A stretch of 64,000 nt of DNA, taken from assembly GCF_900209925.1 (NCBI RefSeq), contig NZ_LT907978.1, positions 3,071,001 through 3,135,000 on the forward strand. Direction: 5' to 3'. Position 1 is the stretch's first letter. Each line of letters begins with the position of its first letter. A program made the translations under genes and the position numbers. Below the pieces are notes generated by a model. It ran no database searches. It saw nothing but the letters and a program-made list of their open reading frames with translations, and was not told the origin of the DNA. Shown here piece by piece: positions 51,574 to 61,201 of this stretch. This DNA comes from Anaerobutyricum hallii. GTDB taxonomy: Bacteria > Bacillota > Clostridia > Lachnospirales > Lachnospiraceae.

Positions 51574-51754
51574 GTTGTTCTCCTTACATTTTTTCAACAG
51601 ATTTTATCACCTGCACTACAGTAATTACCTGTAGCTTTTATAGTCAAACAGTACCTATTATCGTATAAAATCGTCATTTTCGCAAGTACATCTTTTATTT
51701 TTGTTACATATTTCAGATTACGTCCTTTTACTTCTCATAAATTTTCTATCTTAA

Positions 51755-51783
51755 GAAAAAAAGCGAGTATAAATACCCGCTTT
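51755..51783 (-). terminator. Terminator after the MFS gene
   Basis: AAAGCGGGTA pairs with TACTCGCTTT on the minus strand (one mismatch), followed by a T-run. Confidence 0.8.
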
Positions 51784-51787
51784 AAAA

Positions 51788-52972
51788 TCAATCTGCCCTA
51801 TCAAATTCCTTCATATATTTTATCACAACAAATATGCATATCACCGCTGCCACTACCGCTATCACGCCACCAATCATTCCGATATAGGAAATGGACAGAT
51901 GTGTGCAGATACTTCCTCCAATCCATGTTCCGCTTCCGATTCCAAGATTATAGATTCCTGAATAGATTGCCATTGCTACAGAAGAAGCCGCTACCGGTGC
52001 ATAAGTAATAATTTCTGACTGAAAGGTTACATTAAATGCCATAACAGCCATACCCCAAAATGCACATAATAAAACAACCGCCATATGTGCTTTTGATACC
52101 GGATACAATAAAAGTAAGGCTGCTGCTACACTGATCATGACCAGTCTTATAAAAAGATATTTATTCTTGTCATAGTAATGAGAAAATAAAAAACTTCCCA
52201 AAAGACCTGCTGCCCCGAATATAGTAAGTGTTGTCGTAACCCAGTTAGCAGAAAGACCTGCCACCTTCTGTAAGAACGGTTCAATATAACTGTATCCCGT
52301 ATAATACGATGTGGCAAATAAAAATGTGACAAGAAAAATTCCCATCAATGTTTTATTTTTCAATATTTCCGGCATTTGCTTAATAGAGAATGACTCGCCT
52401 CCCGGCACCTTTGGGAATACAAAAATCATATATGCTGTTGTGATAAATGCAATTACTCCCACACAGAAAAATGCCATATTCCAGCCCATATGAAGTCCTA
52501 TAACCCTTCCTAACGGAAGTCCAAGAATCATCGCAATTGAGGTTCCAGTTACTACCATACTAAGTGCAAGTGAGCGAAACTTTTCTGATACAACACTGAC
52601 TGCCGCCGGTGATGCAATCGACCAGAATACAGAATGCGTACACGCTACACCGATACGTGATACCATTAACATTCCATACGAAGCAGAAAAAGCGGACAGC
52701 ATCTGGAAGATTCCAAAGAGTGCAATTGTTCCTAACAAAAGTCTTTTAAAATCAATTTTATTCAACAAAAGCATCAACGGCAGAGACAGTAACATAACAA
52801 TCCATGAATATACTGTGATCAGTACCCCTGCATGTGCTTCTGTAATATGAAAGCTGTCAGCAATATCTGTCAACAAACCAATCGGCATAAACTCTGATGT
52901 GTTAAATATAAATGCAGAAACAGTAATCCCGAAAAGCGGAAGCCATTCCTTAAGTGACATTTTACTTCGCAT
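51788..52972 (-). CDS. MFS exporter, AraJ/SotB-like
   Basis: 394 aa, twelve membrane helices. The first loop NTSEFMPIGLLTDIADSF is the AraJ/SotB signature; LGLPLGRVIG follows helix 5. These proteins export sugars, autoinducers or drugs by proton antiport. Weak but acceptable SD (AAAGGAT). Monocistronic between two terminators. Substrate not predictable. Confidence 0.85.
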   Translation of the reverse strand: MRSKMSLKEWLPLFGITVSAFIFNTSEFMPIGLLTDIADSFHITEAHAGVLITVYSWIVMLLSLPLMLLLNKIDFKRLLLGTIALFGIFQMLSAFSASYGMLMVSRIGVACTHSVFWSIASPAAVSVVSEKFRSLALSMVVTGTSIAMILGLPLGRVIGLHMGWNMAFFCVGVIAFITTAYMIFVFPKVPGGESFSIKQMPEILKNKTLMGIFLVTFLFATSYYTGYSYIEPFLQKVAGLSANWVTTTLTIFGAAGLLGSFLFSHYYDKNKYLFIRLVMISVAAALLLLYPVSKAHMAVVLLCAFWGMAVMAFNVTFQSEIITYAPVAASSVAMAIYSGIYNLGIGSGTWIGGSICTHLSISYIGMIGGVIAVVAAVICIFVVIKYMKEFDRAD

Positions 52973-53018
52973 AATTCTTAATCCTTTCTACAATACAAAT
53001 TGTTGTGCGAAAGCAGAC

Positions 53019-53060
53019 AAAAACCAGAAACTTTATATAAAGTTTCTGGTTTTCTATTTT
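53019..53060. terminator. Bidirectional terminator
   Basis: AAAACCAGAAACTTT pairs with AAAGTTTCTGGTTTT, flanked by A and T runs. It ends the minus-strand repeat-protein unit. Confidence 0.8.
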
Positions 53061-53176
53061 AAGACACCCATCCATAGTAAACGCACAGGAGACTGATACA
53101 GGATTCTTATCAGTATAAACTGACCAATTCGTCTAAGAATCACTGTACATTCTCACAAAACGTTTATTATTTATTA

Positions 53177-53899
53177 TTATTTATTCTGTAATGCCTTTGT
53201 TACTAATGCAGCAATCTCATCTACCTTCCATGCTGGCTGAGTAGATGCAGAAATCTTATTGCCTCTCTCCCAGATTCCCTGAGCAGATGCAGATTCTTTT
53301 GGTTTATACTCCTCACTGTCATCTTTCCATGCTGGCTGTGTAGAGCTTGATACTGTTGTTGGCTTTGGTAATGGTTTGTTATAGAATTCCAGATTCTCTG
53401 TTAATTCTTTTCTTACTAAAGCTGCGATTGCATCCAGGTTCCATACTTTCTTTGTCTCAGAAGAAAGTCCACCTGGTGTATCTGTTGTATCCCATGCTCC
53501 CTGCGTTCCTGCTGCTGGTTTACGAGGAGCTTCTTCCTCTTTCTTCCATGCTGGCTGTGTAGAACTTGAGATTGTTGTTGGCGCCGGAATTGGTTTATTA
53601 GAGAATGCAACCTTTACATTATTAGACTCTAATGCTTTTGTTACAAGTGCTGCGATTTCCTGCACGTTCCACTTTTCCTTTGCTAAGGAAGAAACACCGC
53701 CAGGTGTATTCGTGCTGTCCCATGCTCCCTGTGTTGCTGCGGAAGCTTTTGGCGCTAAATCTTTAGACCATGATGCAGAAGTTGCTGTAGAAGCTTTTGT
53801 TGGCTTTGGACGGGCAACGTTAGAAAATGCCAGCTGATTCTCTTTAAGAATCTCCATTACCTGACTATGAATCAGCTCCTGTCTCTTGTTATCTATCAT
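53177..53899 (-). CDS. Trp-motif repeat protein of unknown function
   Basis: 240 aa from ATG 53899, after AAAGGGG; longer frames upstream lack an SD. No signal or membrane helix. The sequence is built of about three and a half units of some 60-70 residues. Each unit has P-x-P-T-x-x-S-S-STQPAWK, then GTQGAWDTTDTPGG, then an amphipathic helix (IAALVTKALESN / IAALVRKELTEN / IAALVTKALQNK). The helices recall encapsulation peptides of bacterial microcompartments, but no shell gene is here. I do not recognise the family. Confidence 0.8.
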   Translation of the reverse strand: MIDNKRQELIHSQVMEILKENQLAFSNVARPKPTKASTATSASWSKDLAPKASAATQGAWDSTNTPGGVSSLAKEKWNVQEIAALVTKALESNNVKVAFSNKPIPAPTTISSSTQPAWKKEEEAPRKPAAGTQGAWDTTDTPGGLSSETKKVWNLDAIAALVRKELTENLEFYNKPLPKPTTVSSSTQPAWKDDSEEYKPKESASAQGIWERGNKISASTQPAWKVDEIAALVTKALQNK

Positions 53900-54029
53900 G
53901 TCTTTTCTACCCCTTTCCCAATATGTATACTTTGGTTTTCTGGTTATAATAAACTGTAACTGTTCAGAATAGCCACGTACCTCGCAAATAAAATTCTGCA
54001 AGTTGTTTCTGAATAGTCATATTTTCTTT

Positions 54030-54035
54030 ATTATA
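54030..54035 (-). promoter_or_regulatory. Extended -10 promoter of the repeat-protein gene
   Basis: TGT-TATAAT on the minus strand, 130 bp before the start codon; no good -35. The rest of the 53900-54266 gap holds the direct repeat TCCGGAAGTAT (twice near 54215-54255) and no gene. Confidence 0.45.
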
Positions 54036-54266
54036 ACACTAATCTAATACCAATTTAAATAGAAGATATATGAAAATTGCTGTCCTTTTACTGAAATATA
54101 TTGACTCTTCACACAATAAATTTCCTGATATATGTTCCGACACAATGATAAGCCTTTCCTTGTTATTTCCTCTTCCCAATGATAGAACCAAATTAAAAAT
54201 TTAAAACTGAAAATACTTCCGGACTACTCTACGATTATACTTCCGGAGCTTCCCCCGGTCTTCTAT

Positions 54267-55697
54267 CTAATCCAAATCAAGATATATTATTGCATGATTT
54301 CCCAAGATTTTCTTACTTTCATACATTGCTGCATCTGCCTCATGATATAATTTATCAAAGGTTGCCCTATCATCATCTAAACATAAGGAAGCCCCGAGAC
54401 TTACATTAACTTTCTCTCCCTGCATTTCCGGTATGAAAATCTTATCTATCTGTATAAATAAACGTTTGAAGAATGATTCTGATTGTTCTTTATCTGATAT
54501 TCCCGGAAGATACATCGCAAATTCATCCCCTCCGAGTCTCATAACAATATCATTCTCACGACAGGCTCTCTGAAGTGCCGATGCAAGCTGGATTAAAACA
54601 GTATCTCCTACTGTATGTCCATATGTGTCATTAATTTTTTTAAATTTATCACAATCTAGAAGACATAAAAGACCGCCTTTCTTTTTCTCAAGAAATTCCT
54701 TAATCTTTCTCTCTCCGCTTCCTCGGTTATTAATTCCTGTCATGGAGTCCGTTTCTGAAAGATACAGTAGCTTTTTCTCACGGCGTTTCTGTTCATCAAT
54801 AACCTCCACACAGTAAAGAACGTGCCACGGACGACCTTTTTCATCGCTGTCTACCTTGATAAAACGCTCCCTACACCATCCGGAAACTGTACCTATAAAT
54901 TCATGAACGATTGTGTTTGTTTCCATTAATCGTCTATCTAATGTTGATAAGTCCACAAACTCCAGTACGCTTGATAAATACATTTCTGTACAGAAGTATT
55001 TCATAACTGTATATATTCTTTTTGAAAAATTCTCCTGATCAAGTTCTTCACATTCTTTTTCTACATGTTTTGCATTTTTTATCTCCTCATACTTTCCTGT
55101 TTTTATATTAATTAAATGCATACATAAATAAATCTCAGAAAGTGCTGAGTAGCTGCTCATACTTGCGTTATATTGCTCTTTTTGAAATGTATTTCTTATT
55201 TTTAAAAAGGATATAAGCATCGTACCAATCATATCCAAAAACAGGGTCAAAGCAGTATAATCTCCTTCTGGTGGATTATCCACACCGAAAAATCCCCGTA
55301 TCTGTCCCTTGTGACGTAACGGACTGACAACTACATTATGTACCTTCTGATAACATAGCATATTATAAGATACCTGATGCACTCCCTTTAGTTCCTCAAC
55401 ATCAGAAATAATTACACTTTTTCCTTCATTAAAGCTATCATACCACCAGTCAATAACTTCCATGTTTACGCCCTGAAGATCATCAATCTGTGGTTGGACT
55501 CCTTCGGCACACCATTCATATGTATTATTTGTAACATGACTTTCTACGTCATCTTCAAAAATATAAATTCTGTCAGCTCCGATGTGTTTTCCAAAAAAAC
55601 TGATAAATTCATTAATTTGTCCCTCGGGAGTATCGTATTCAAGTACTGAACGCAGTGCTTCATTGATAATTGTCTCGTATCTCTTAATTGACTTCAT
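54267..55697 (-). CDS. GAF-like sensor diguanylate cyclase
   Basis: 476 aa. An N-terminal GAF-like domain (about 15-165, FFGKHIGADRIYIFEDD) precedes a middle region (about 190-310) and a GGDEF domain (about 315-476). The active site is RLGGDEFAMYLPG; DCDKFKKINDTYGH is the usual lead. No membrane helix. It would make cyclic di-GMP in answer to a small ligand. An RxxD inhibitory site is not obvious before GGDEF. Confidence 0.9.
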   Translation of the reverse strand: MKSIKRYETIINEALRSVLEYDTPEGQINEFISFFGKHIGADRIYIFEDDVESHVTNNTYEWCAEGVQPQIDDLQGVNMEVIDWWYDSFNEGKSVIISDVEELKGVHQVSYNMLCYQKVHNVVVSPLRHKGQIRGFFGVDNPPEGDYTALTLFLDMIGTMLISFLKIRNTFQKEQYNASMSSYSALSEIYLCMHLINIKTGKYEEIKNAKHVEKECEELDQENFSKRIYTVMKYFCTEMYLSSVLEFVDLSTLDRRLMETNTIVHEFIGTVSGWCRERFIKVDSDEKGRPWHVLYCVEVIDEQKRREKKLLYLSETDSMTGINNRGSGERKIKEFLEKKKGGLLCLLDCDKFKKINDTYGHTVGDTVLIQLASALQRACRENDIVMRLGGDEFAMYLPGISDKEQSESFFKRLFIQIDKIFIPEMQGEKVNVSLGASLCLDDDRATFDKLYHEADAAMYESKKILGNHAIIYLDLD

Positions 55698-55795
55698 AGG
55701 TTGATTGTGCCTCCCTGCTCATTTTTCGTCTTGTTATTTCAGAACTTATGATATGGTATGATACCTTTTGTCCCCAACATCATGGTATGTCAAAA

Positions 55796-57211
55796 TTATT
55801 TATCCACTCGCTTCAAAGCACAAACACTCTCAACATGCACAGAATGACTAAACTGATCTACGACGGCTACTTTCTCTAAAGTGTATTTTTCCTCACATAG
55901 TATCTTTAAATCTCTTGCCAATGTTGCCGGATCACAGCTCACGTACACGATACGTTCCGGTGCCATATCTAACATCGTATTTAAAAGGGCAGCATCGCAG
56001 CCTTTTCGCGGTGGATCTACTACAATAACATCTGGATGGATTCCTGTTTTTTCATACTGGGCAGGAACAATTTCTTCTGCCTTTCCAACGAAAAATTCAA
56101 CATTATCCATATGATTCAGTGTGGCATTACGTCTTGCATCATCAATCGCTTCTTTTATGATTTCGACACCATAGACCTGTTTAGCTTTTTGTGCAAGGAA
56201 TAGAGAGATTGTTCCGATTCCGCAGTATAAGTCCCAGACTAGTTCTTGGCCTTTTAAGTCCGCATACTCTAATGCTTTTGAATAAAGTACTTTTGTCTGC
56301 TGTGGATTCACCTGATAAAAAGAAAGTGGTCCGATCTGATATTTAATATCGCCGATATAATCTTCAATATAATCCTGACCCCAGACTGTTTCACAATGTA
56401 ATCCTAAAATTTTATTTGTCTTATCTGTATTTGTATTTACGATAATACTTGTCATACCCTCGATTTCTTTTAGTTTATCGACAAGTTTATTGATATTCTT
56501 TAACTGTTTTGCGGTTCCATTCATGATAAGGCATACCATGATCTCTCCTGTGGTAAATCCTACTCGTGTTAAAATATGACGGATCAATCCGCTATGATTC
56601 TTTTCATCATAGGCAGAGATCTTATTCTCCCTCATATATGCAAGTACTTTTTCAACGATTGGATGAGTTACTTTTGCCTGAATCGCACAATCGGTATTTG
56701 CCACAATGGAATGGGTTCTTCCCGCATAAAATCCAGCGACAAGATTCCCTTCTTTATCATATCCTACAGGAAACTGTGCTTTATTGCGGTAATGCCAAGG
56801 TTCTTCCATCCCATATACCGGCTCCATCTTCTGTTCTATATCTTCTTTTTCAAAACCGCCTATACGGGTAAGACAGCCTTCTACAAGCCCTTTCTTAAAG
56901 TGGAGCTGTTTGTCATAAGAAATCTGTTGTAATTTACAACCGCCACACTGTCTTGCAACAGGGCACAGAGGGGTCACTCTGTCTTCTGATGACTTTATAA
57001 TCTCCACAAGACGGGCATATCCGTAATTCTTTTTTAACTTTGTTATGGAAACTTTCACTTCGTCACCGATTACCGTATCCTTAACAAAGAGGGGAAAGCC
57101 CTGGTACTTCCCAAGACCTTCCCCTTCCTTTGTAAAATCTTCGATTGTAAGTGAAACTTCCTGATTCTTTTTCAAGTTCAAATTCTTCTCTGATTTCACT
57201 TTCTCATTCAA
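55796..57211 (-). CDS. rlmD: 23S rRNA (uracil-C5)-methyltransferase, RlmD/RumA type
   Basis: 471 aa, TTG start overlapping the stop of the upstream gene (TTGA). TRAM domain (about 15-70), iron-sulfur Cys set CPVARQCGGCKLQ, SAM site WDLYCGIGTISLFLA, then DPPRKGCD and the nucleophile Cys in VYVSCDPATLARDL. Methylates a uracil in 23S rRNA; U1939 is typical for RlmD, but related RlmCD enzymes have two sites. Confidence 0.9.
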   Translation of the reverse strand: MNEKVKSEKNLNLKKNQEVSLTIEDFTKEGEGLGKYQGFPLFVKDTVIGDEVKVSITKLKKNYGYARLVEIIKSSEDRVTPLCPVARQCGGCKLQQISYDKQLHFKKGLVEGCLTRIGGFEKEDIEQKMEPVYGMEEPWHYRNKAQFPVGYDKEGNLVAGFYAGRTHSIVANTDCAIQAKVTHPIVEKVLAYMRENKISAYDEKNHSGLIRHILTRVGFTTGEIMVCLIMNGTAKQLKNINKLVDKLKEIEGMTSIIVNTNTDKTNKILGLHCETVWGQDYIEDYIGDIKYQIGPLSFYQVNPQQTKVLYSKALEYADLKGQELVWDLYCGIGTISLFLAQKAKQVYGVEIIKEAIDDARRNATLNHMDNVEFFVGKAEEIVPAQYEKTGIHPDVIVVDPPRKGCDAALLNTMLDMAPERIVYVSCDPATLARDLKILCEEKYTLEKVAVVDQFSHSVHVESVCALKRVDK

Positions 57212-58164
57212 TCCTTTTCTCCTAAATGACTTGTCGGTCTGATATTCGTTTCAAATAATTTATTGTAGCCTTTCCATTCGCCACTCTGACGGCTTTCTTC
57301 GGCAAGTGCTTCAATAAATGTCTCCATCTTCGCATCGGTATTATCTGCAAAGTTAAGAGCCAGCGCCTCGATTAAGGCAGGTTTTTTCGGGGAACCGTAT
57401 TCTAATTCACCATGATGTGCAAGAATACAGTGCTTTAATTCATTCGCCAGCTTTGGTGGGAATCCATGAATTTCTCTGATCTTTTCATCGAGCATCATCG
57501 TTCCCATAACAATATGTCCAACTAACTGTCCAACATCTGTATAATCGTTCTCCGGGAAATTAGAAAGCTCATCAATCTTTCCAATATCATGACAGATTGC
57601 TGCTGTAATAAGTAAATCTTTATTCAGGATCGGATATTGGGTACAGTAGAAATCACACAGCTTCGTTACACTCAGTGTATGCTCTAATAATCCACCCATA
57701 AATCCATGATGCACTCTCTTTGCTGCTGAATGTGCTTTGAACTTCGCAGCAAACTCTTTATCTCCGAAAAAGGCAACTAAGAGCTGTCTTAAATAAATAT
57801 TCTGTACATGATTCACATAATTAGATAGCTCTTTAAACATGCCATCGATACTCTTGCTAGAGCAAGGAATATAATCTTCCATGGCAAACTCGCCTTCTCT
57901 GGCTTTACGGAGTCTTCTTACATTCAACTGAAGGCTACCCTGAAAACTTGTGATATTCCCCTCAACACGAATGTAATCCATCTGCTCAAAATTATCAATT
58001 CCATTATTCAAATCCCAGATCTTTGTATCTATTACACCGGTTTTATCCTGTAAGATCATGGAATAATAAGTCTTTCCTGCTTTTGTTTTTGCAATATTCT
58101 TTACTTTACAAAGGTATACATCAGAGACATTATCTCCTTCTCTGAGTTCATTAATATAACGCAT
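57208..58164 (-). CDS. YhaM-type 3'-5' exoribonuclease (OB fold-HD domain)
   Basis: 318 aa from ATG 58164 after AAGGAAA; a longer frame to 58275 has no SD. N-terminal OB-fold (about 1-100, NIAKTKAGKTYYSMILQDKTG) and HD domain (VHHGFMGGLLEHTLSV, CHDIGKIDEL, LAHHGELEYGSP). Matches YhaM/CBF1-like nucleases that trim DNA and RNA 3' ends. Translationally coupled to rlmD. Confidence 0.88.
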   Translation of the reverse strand: MRYINELREGDNVSDVYLCKVKNIAKTKAGKTYYSMILQDKTGVIDTKIWDLNNGIDNFEQMDYIRVEGNITSFQGSLQLNVRRLRKAREGEFAMEDYIPCSSKSIDGMFKELSNYVNHVQNIYLRQLLVAFFGDKEFAAKFKAHSAAKRVHHGFMGGLLEHTLSVTKLCDFYCTQYPILNKDLLITAAICHDIGKIDELSNFPENDYTDVGQLVGHIVMGTMMLDEKIREIHGFPPKLANELKHCILAHHGELEYGSPKKPALIEALALNFADNTDAKMETFIEALAEESRQSGEWKGYNKLFETNIRPTSHLGEKD

Positions 58165-58409
58165 ATACGTTTCCTTTCTAGCTTTCTCATTAATTACTTC
58201 ACATATTATAGCGTAAATTTCATATGCTGACAACCAAGAAAATCGTCTATTTTGCAGAATTTTCCGCTTTTTCAAAAGCTTTCTCCCCCATCTTGATTGA
58301 CAAATCGAATGTTTCGTGTCACAATTACTTTTACATTATTTTTTATCTTAAATTTACTAAATTAAAGAAAGGAATAGTCCGGCACATTATCGGACTGTAG
58401 AAACGCACT

Positions 58410-58700
58410 ATGATCAGAAAACATATTATTGCACATGGCCGCGTACAAGGCGTTGGTCTTCGATTTACAGTAACCGGTTTCGCAAAAAAATATAATGTAA
58501 CCGGATGGGTTCGCAATCTTTATGACGGTACAGTAGAGATGGAAGTGCAGGGACTTGAACACCGCGTGGACCTCTTTTTACAGGAGTTATCCTCTGATCG
58601 GCCAGGTGGGAATGGTTTTATCCGCATTGACAGACTGGATATCTCAGATATTCCTTCCGTAAATGCAGCAAAAGAAACCCGATTCCGGGCACGCTATTAA
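58410..58700 (+). CDS. acyP: Acylphosphatase
   Basis: 96 aa, the normal size. The catalytic Arg is in GRVQGVGLRF and the Asn in GWVRNLYDGTVEM. Hydrolyses acyl phosphates such as acetyl phosphate or carbamoyl phosphate. The SD is weak. Divergent from the YhaM-type gene across 245 bp. Confidence 0.93.
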   Translation: MIRKHIIAHGRVQGVGLRFTVTGFAKKYNVTGWVRNLYDGTVEMEVQGLEHRVDLFLQELSSDRPGGNGFIRIDRLDISDIPSVNAAKETRFRARY

Positions 58701-58753
58701 TAATCTCATATACGATACTGTATCAACAGATAATGAATATATGAAAATCTTAA

Positions 58754-58801
58754 CATGTACTCTCGGAATCTTTTTTTGCTTGATTTTGTAAGAGTACATT
58801 T
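58754..58801. repeat. Hairpin repeat, second copy
   Basis: ATGTACTCTCGGAATCTTT..GAGTACAT shares the TTGCTTGATTTTG loop with 15699-15756. Its right arm is shorter, lacking the TCCGAGA part. Confidence 0.65.
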
Positions 58802-58825
58802 AACTTATCTGAGAGGATTTTATTT

Positions 58826-61201
58826 ATGAATACAAAGGCATTTATCACATTAGAATATGATAAAATAATTAAAAAGCTGGAAACTTTTGCTTCTTCCACA
58901 ATGGGAAAGAAGCTTTGCAAAGATTTGCTTCCCTCTTCTGACTACGAAGAAATCTTATCCGCACAGACAGAAACAAAGGATGCATTAACCCGGCTTTATA
59001 AGACGGGTTATCTTTCTTTTCAGGGACTTTCCGATATCCGCCCACATTTAAGGCTACTAGAAATTGATTCCACACTCAATCAAAAGGAACTTCTTGAGAT
59101 TGCCCGTCTTCTTTCTATTACGGCACAGGCAGTCGAATACGGAGATACCGAAGATGAAGTGCTGGCTTATGACTCTTTAAACAGTTATTTTGGAGAACTT
59201 GACCCGCTCGAATTCCTGTATCAGCGAATTACCCAGTGCATCCTATCAGAAGATGAAATCAGTGATGATGCTTCTTCCGCATTAAAAGATATCCGGCGGG
59301 AAATCAAGCAGACAAATATTTCCATTCACAATAAGCTGACTTCCGTTATCAACTCACAAAATAATAAAACTATGCTTCAGGATGCATTGATTACTGTCCG
59401 TAACGGCCGTTACTGTGTTCCCGTAAAAACAGAATACCGCAATGCATTTCCTGGTATGATTCATGATCAGTCCTCATCCGGTTCCACACTTTTCATCGAA
59501 CCGATGGCTGTCGTACAGTTAAATAACCATTTAAAAGAATTAGATATTAAAGAAAAAATGGAAATCGAAAAGATTCTGCAGTCTTTAAGCGCCCAGGCCG
59601 CTTCCTGCAGCCGGGAATTAGAAGAGAATCAGAAGATTCTCACAAAGCTTGACTTTATTTTTGCCAAAGCAAAATATGCAAAAGAATATCAGGGAACAGA
59701 ACCGATCTTTAATACCGACGGCATTGTAGATATCAAACAGGGCAGACATCCTCTGCTTGATCCGAAAAAAGTAGTTCCGATTCATATTTATATTGGAGAA
59801 GATTTCAATATGCTCCTTCTTACCGGACCAAACACCGGTGGTAAAACGGTTTCTTTAAAAACAGTTGGTCTTTTCCAGCTCATGGGACAGGCCGGTCTTC
59901 ATATTCCGGCATTTCAGGGTTCCCGCCTTGCTGTATTTTCCGATATTTTTGCTGATATTGGCGATGAACAGAGTATTGAGATGAACTTATCCACATTTTC
60001 TTCTCATATGACGAACCTTGTCCACATTTTAAACGAAGCTGACCCCAATTCTCTCGTCTTACTCGATGAGTTATGTGGCGGAACCGACCCGACAGAAGGT
60101 GCGGCACTTGCGATTGCCATCTTAGATGATCTACATACAGGTAAGATTCGTACTGTTGCAACAACGCATTATGCGGAGCTTAAAATGTACGCAATGGATA
60201 CAGAAGGCGTCGAAAATGCCTGTTGTGAATTCGACCTTGAAACACTTTCTCCAACTTACCGCCTCTTAATCGGTATTCCTGGAAAAAGTAATGCGTTCTC
60301 CATCAGTGAACGCCTCGGTCTTCCGGACTATATCATCGAGCAGGCCCGCTCCCAGATTGATGCTACGGCTATCGACTTTGAAAATATGCTCTCTGAATTA
60401 GAGAAAAATAAAGCGGAAATCGAAAAAGAGCAGTCTGAACTTTACAAGACAAAACAGGAAATCGAAAACTTAAAAAACAGCCTGAAAGAAAAACAGGATG
60501 ATATCAAAGAAAAACGAGACAAAATGCTCCGGGACGCTCGTGAGGAAGCTCGAAATATTCTCGAAGAAGCCAAGGAAGTTGCCGATGAATCCATCCGCAA
60601 ATACCACGCATGGGGACAGCATCCAAAGCAGAACAACATGAAGAAAATGGAAGCACAAAGAAGTGACCTTCGAGGCCGCATGAGTAAGCTTGATAAAAAA
60701 CTTGCTTACAAAGCAAAGAAATCTTCCACTATCTCCGATCCTTCTGACTTTAAAGTAGGCGATTCCGTATTTGTAACTACACTTTCTCTAAACGGAACCG
60801 TAAAAGAAGCCGCCAACAAAGATGGGGACCTTATAATCCAGATGGGCTTCCTAAGTTCGGTAGTAAACTATAAAAACTTAGAACTCCTCGCCCCTGAAAA
60901 AGCACCAAAACCACAGCATCAGCCAAAAGACCGCTACAGCATTAATAAAGCGGCAACCATCAATCCAGAAATTAACCTTCTCGGAAATACTGTGGACGAG
61001 GCAATTGCCCGTCTTGAAAAATATCTTGATGATGCCATGATTGCCGGCCTTACTTCCGTCCGCGTTGTTCATGGAAAGGGAACCGGCGCTTTACGAAAAG
61101 GAATCCACGAATATCTCCGTAAGCTCAAATTTGTCAAATCCTATAAACTCGCAGAATTCGGCGAAGGAGATGCGGGGGTAACAATCGTAACCTTTAAATA
61201 A
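58826..61201 (+). CDS. mutS2: Endonuclease MutS2
   Basis: 791 aa. Walker A LLTGPNTGGKTVSLKT, Walker B LVLLDELCGGTDPTEG, a long coiled coil (about 510-620) and a C-terminal Smr nuclease domain with VRVVHGKGTGALRKGIHEYL. MutS2 suppresses recombination and, in Bacillus, rescues collided ribosomes. SD GAGAGGAT 6 nt upstream. Confidence 0.96.
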   Translation: MNTKAFITLEYDKIIKKLETFASSTMGKKLCKDLLPSSDYEEILSAQTETKDALTRLYKTGYLSFQGLSDIRPHLRLLEIDSTLNQKELLEIARLLSITAQAVEYGDTEDEVLAYDSLNSYFGELDPLEFLYQRITQCILSEDEISDDASSALKDIRREIKQTNISIHNKLTSVINSQNNKTMLQDALITVRNGRYCVPVKTEYRNAFPGMIHDQSSSGSTLFIEPMAVVQLNNHLKELDIKEKMEIEKILQSLSAQAASCSRELEENQKILTKLDFIFAKAKYAKEYQGTEPIFNTDGIVDIKQGRHPLLDPKKVVPIHIYIGEDFNMLLLTGPNTGGKTVSLKTVGLFQLMGQAGLHIPAFQGSRLAVFSDIFADIGDEQSIEMNLSTFSSHMTNLVHILNEADPNSLVLLDELCGGTDPTEGAALAIAILDDLHTGKIRTVATTHYAELKMYAMDTEGVENACCEFDLETLSPTYRLLIGIPGKSNAFSISERLGLPDYIIEQARSQIDATAIDFENMLSELEKNKAEIEKEQSELYKTKQEIENLKNSLKEKQDDIKEKRDKMLRDAREEARNILEEAKEVADESIRKYHAWGQHPKQNNMKKMEAQRSDLRGRMSKLDKKLAYKAKKSSTISDPSDFKVGDSVFVTTLSLNGTVKEAANKDGDLIIQMGFLSSVVNYKNLELLAPEKAPKPQHQPKDRYSINKAATINPEINLLGNTVDEAIARLEKYLDDAMIAGLTSVRVVHGKGTGALRKGIHEYLRKLKFVKSYKLAEFGEGDAGVTIVTFK

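Noticed and set aside
60442-60716. Minus-strand frames within mutS2
   Set aside because: Shadows of the coiled-coil coding region, with no SD or family features.
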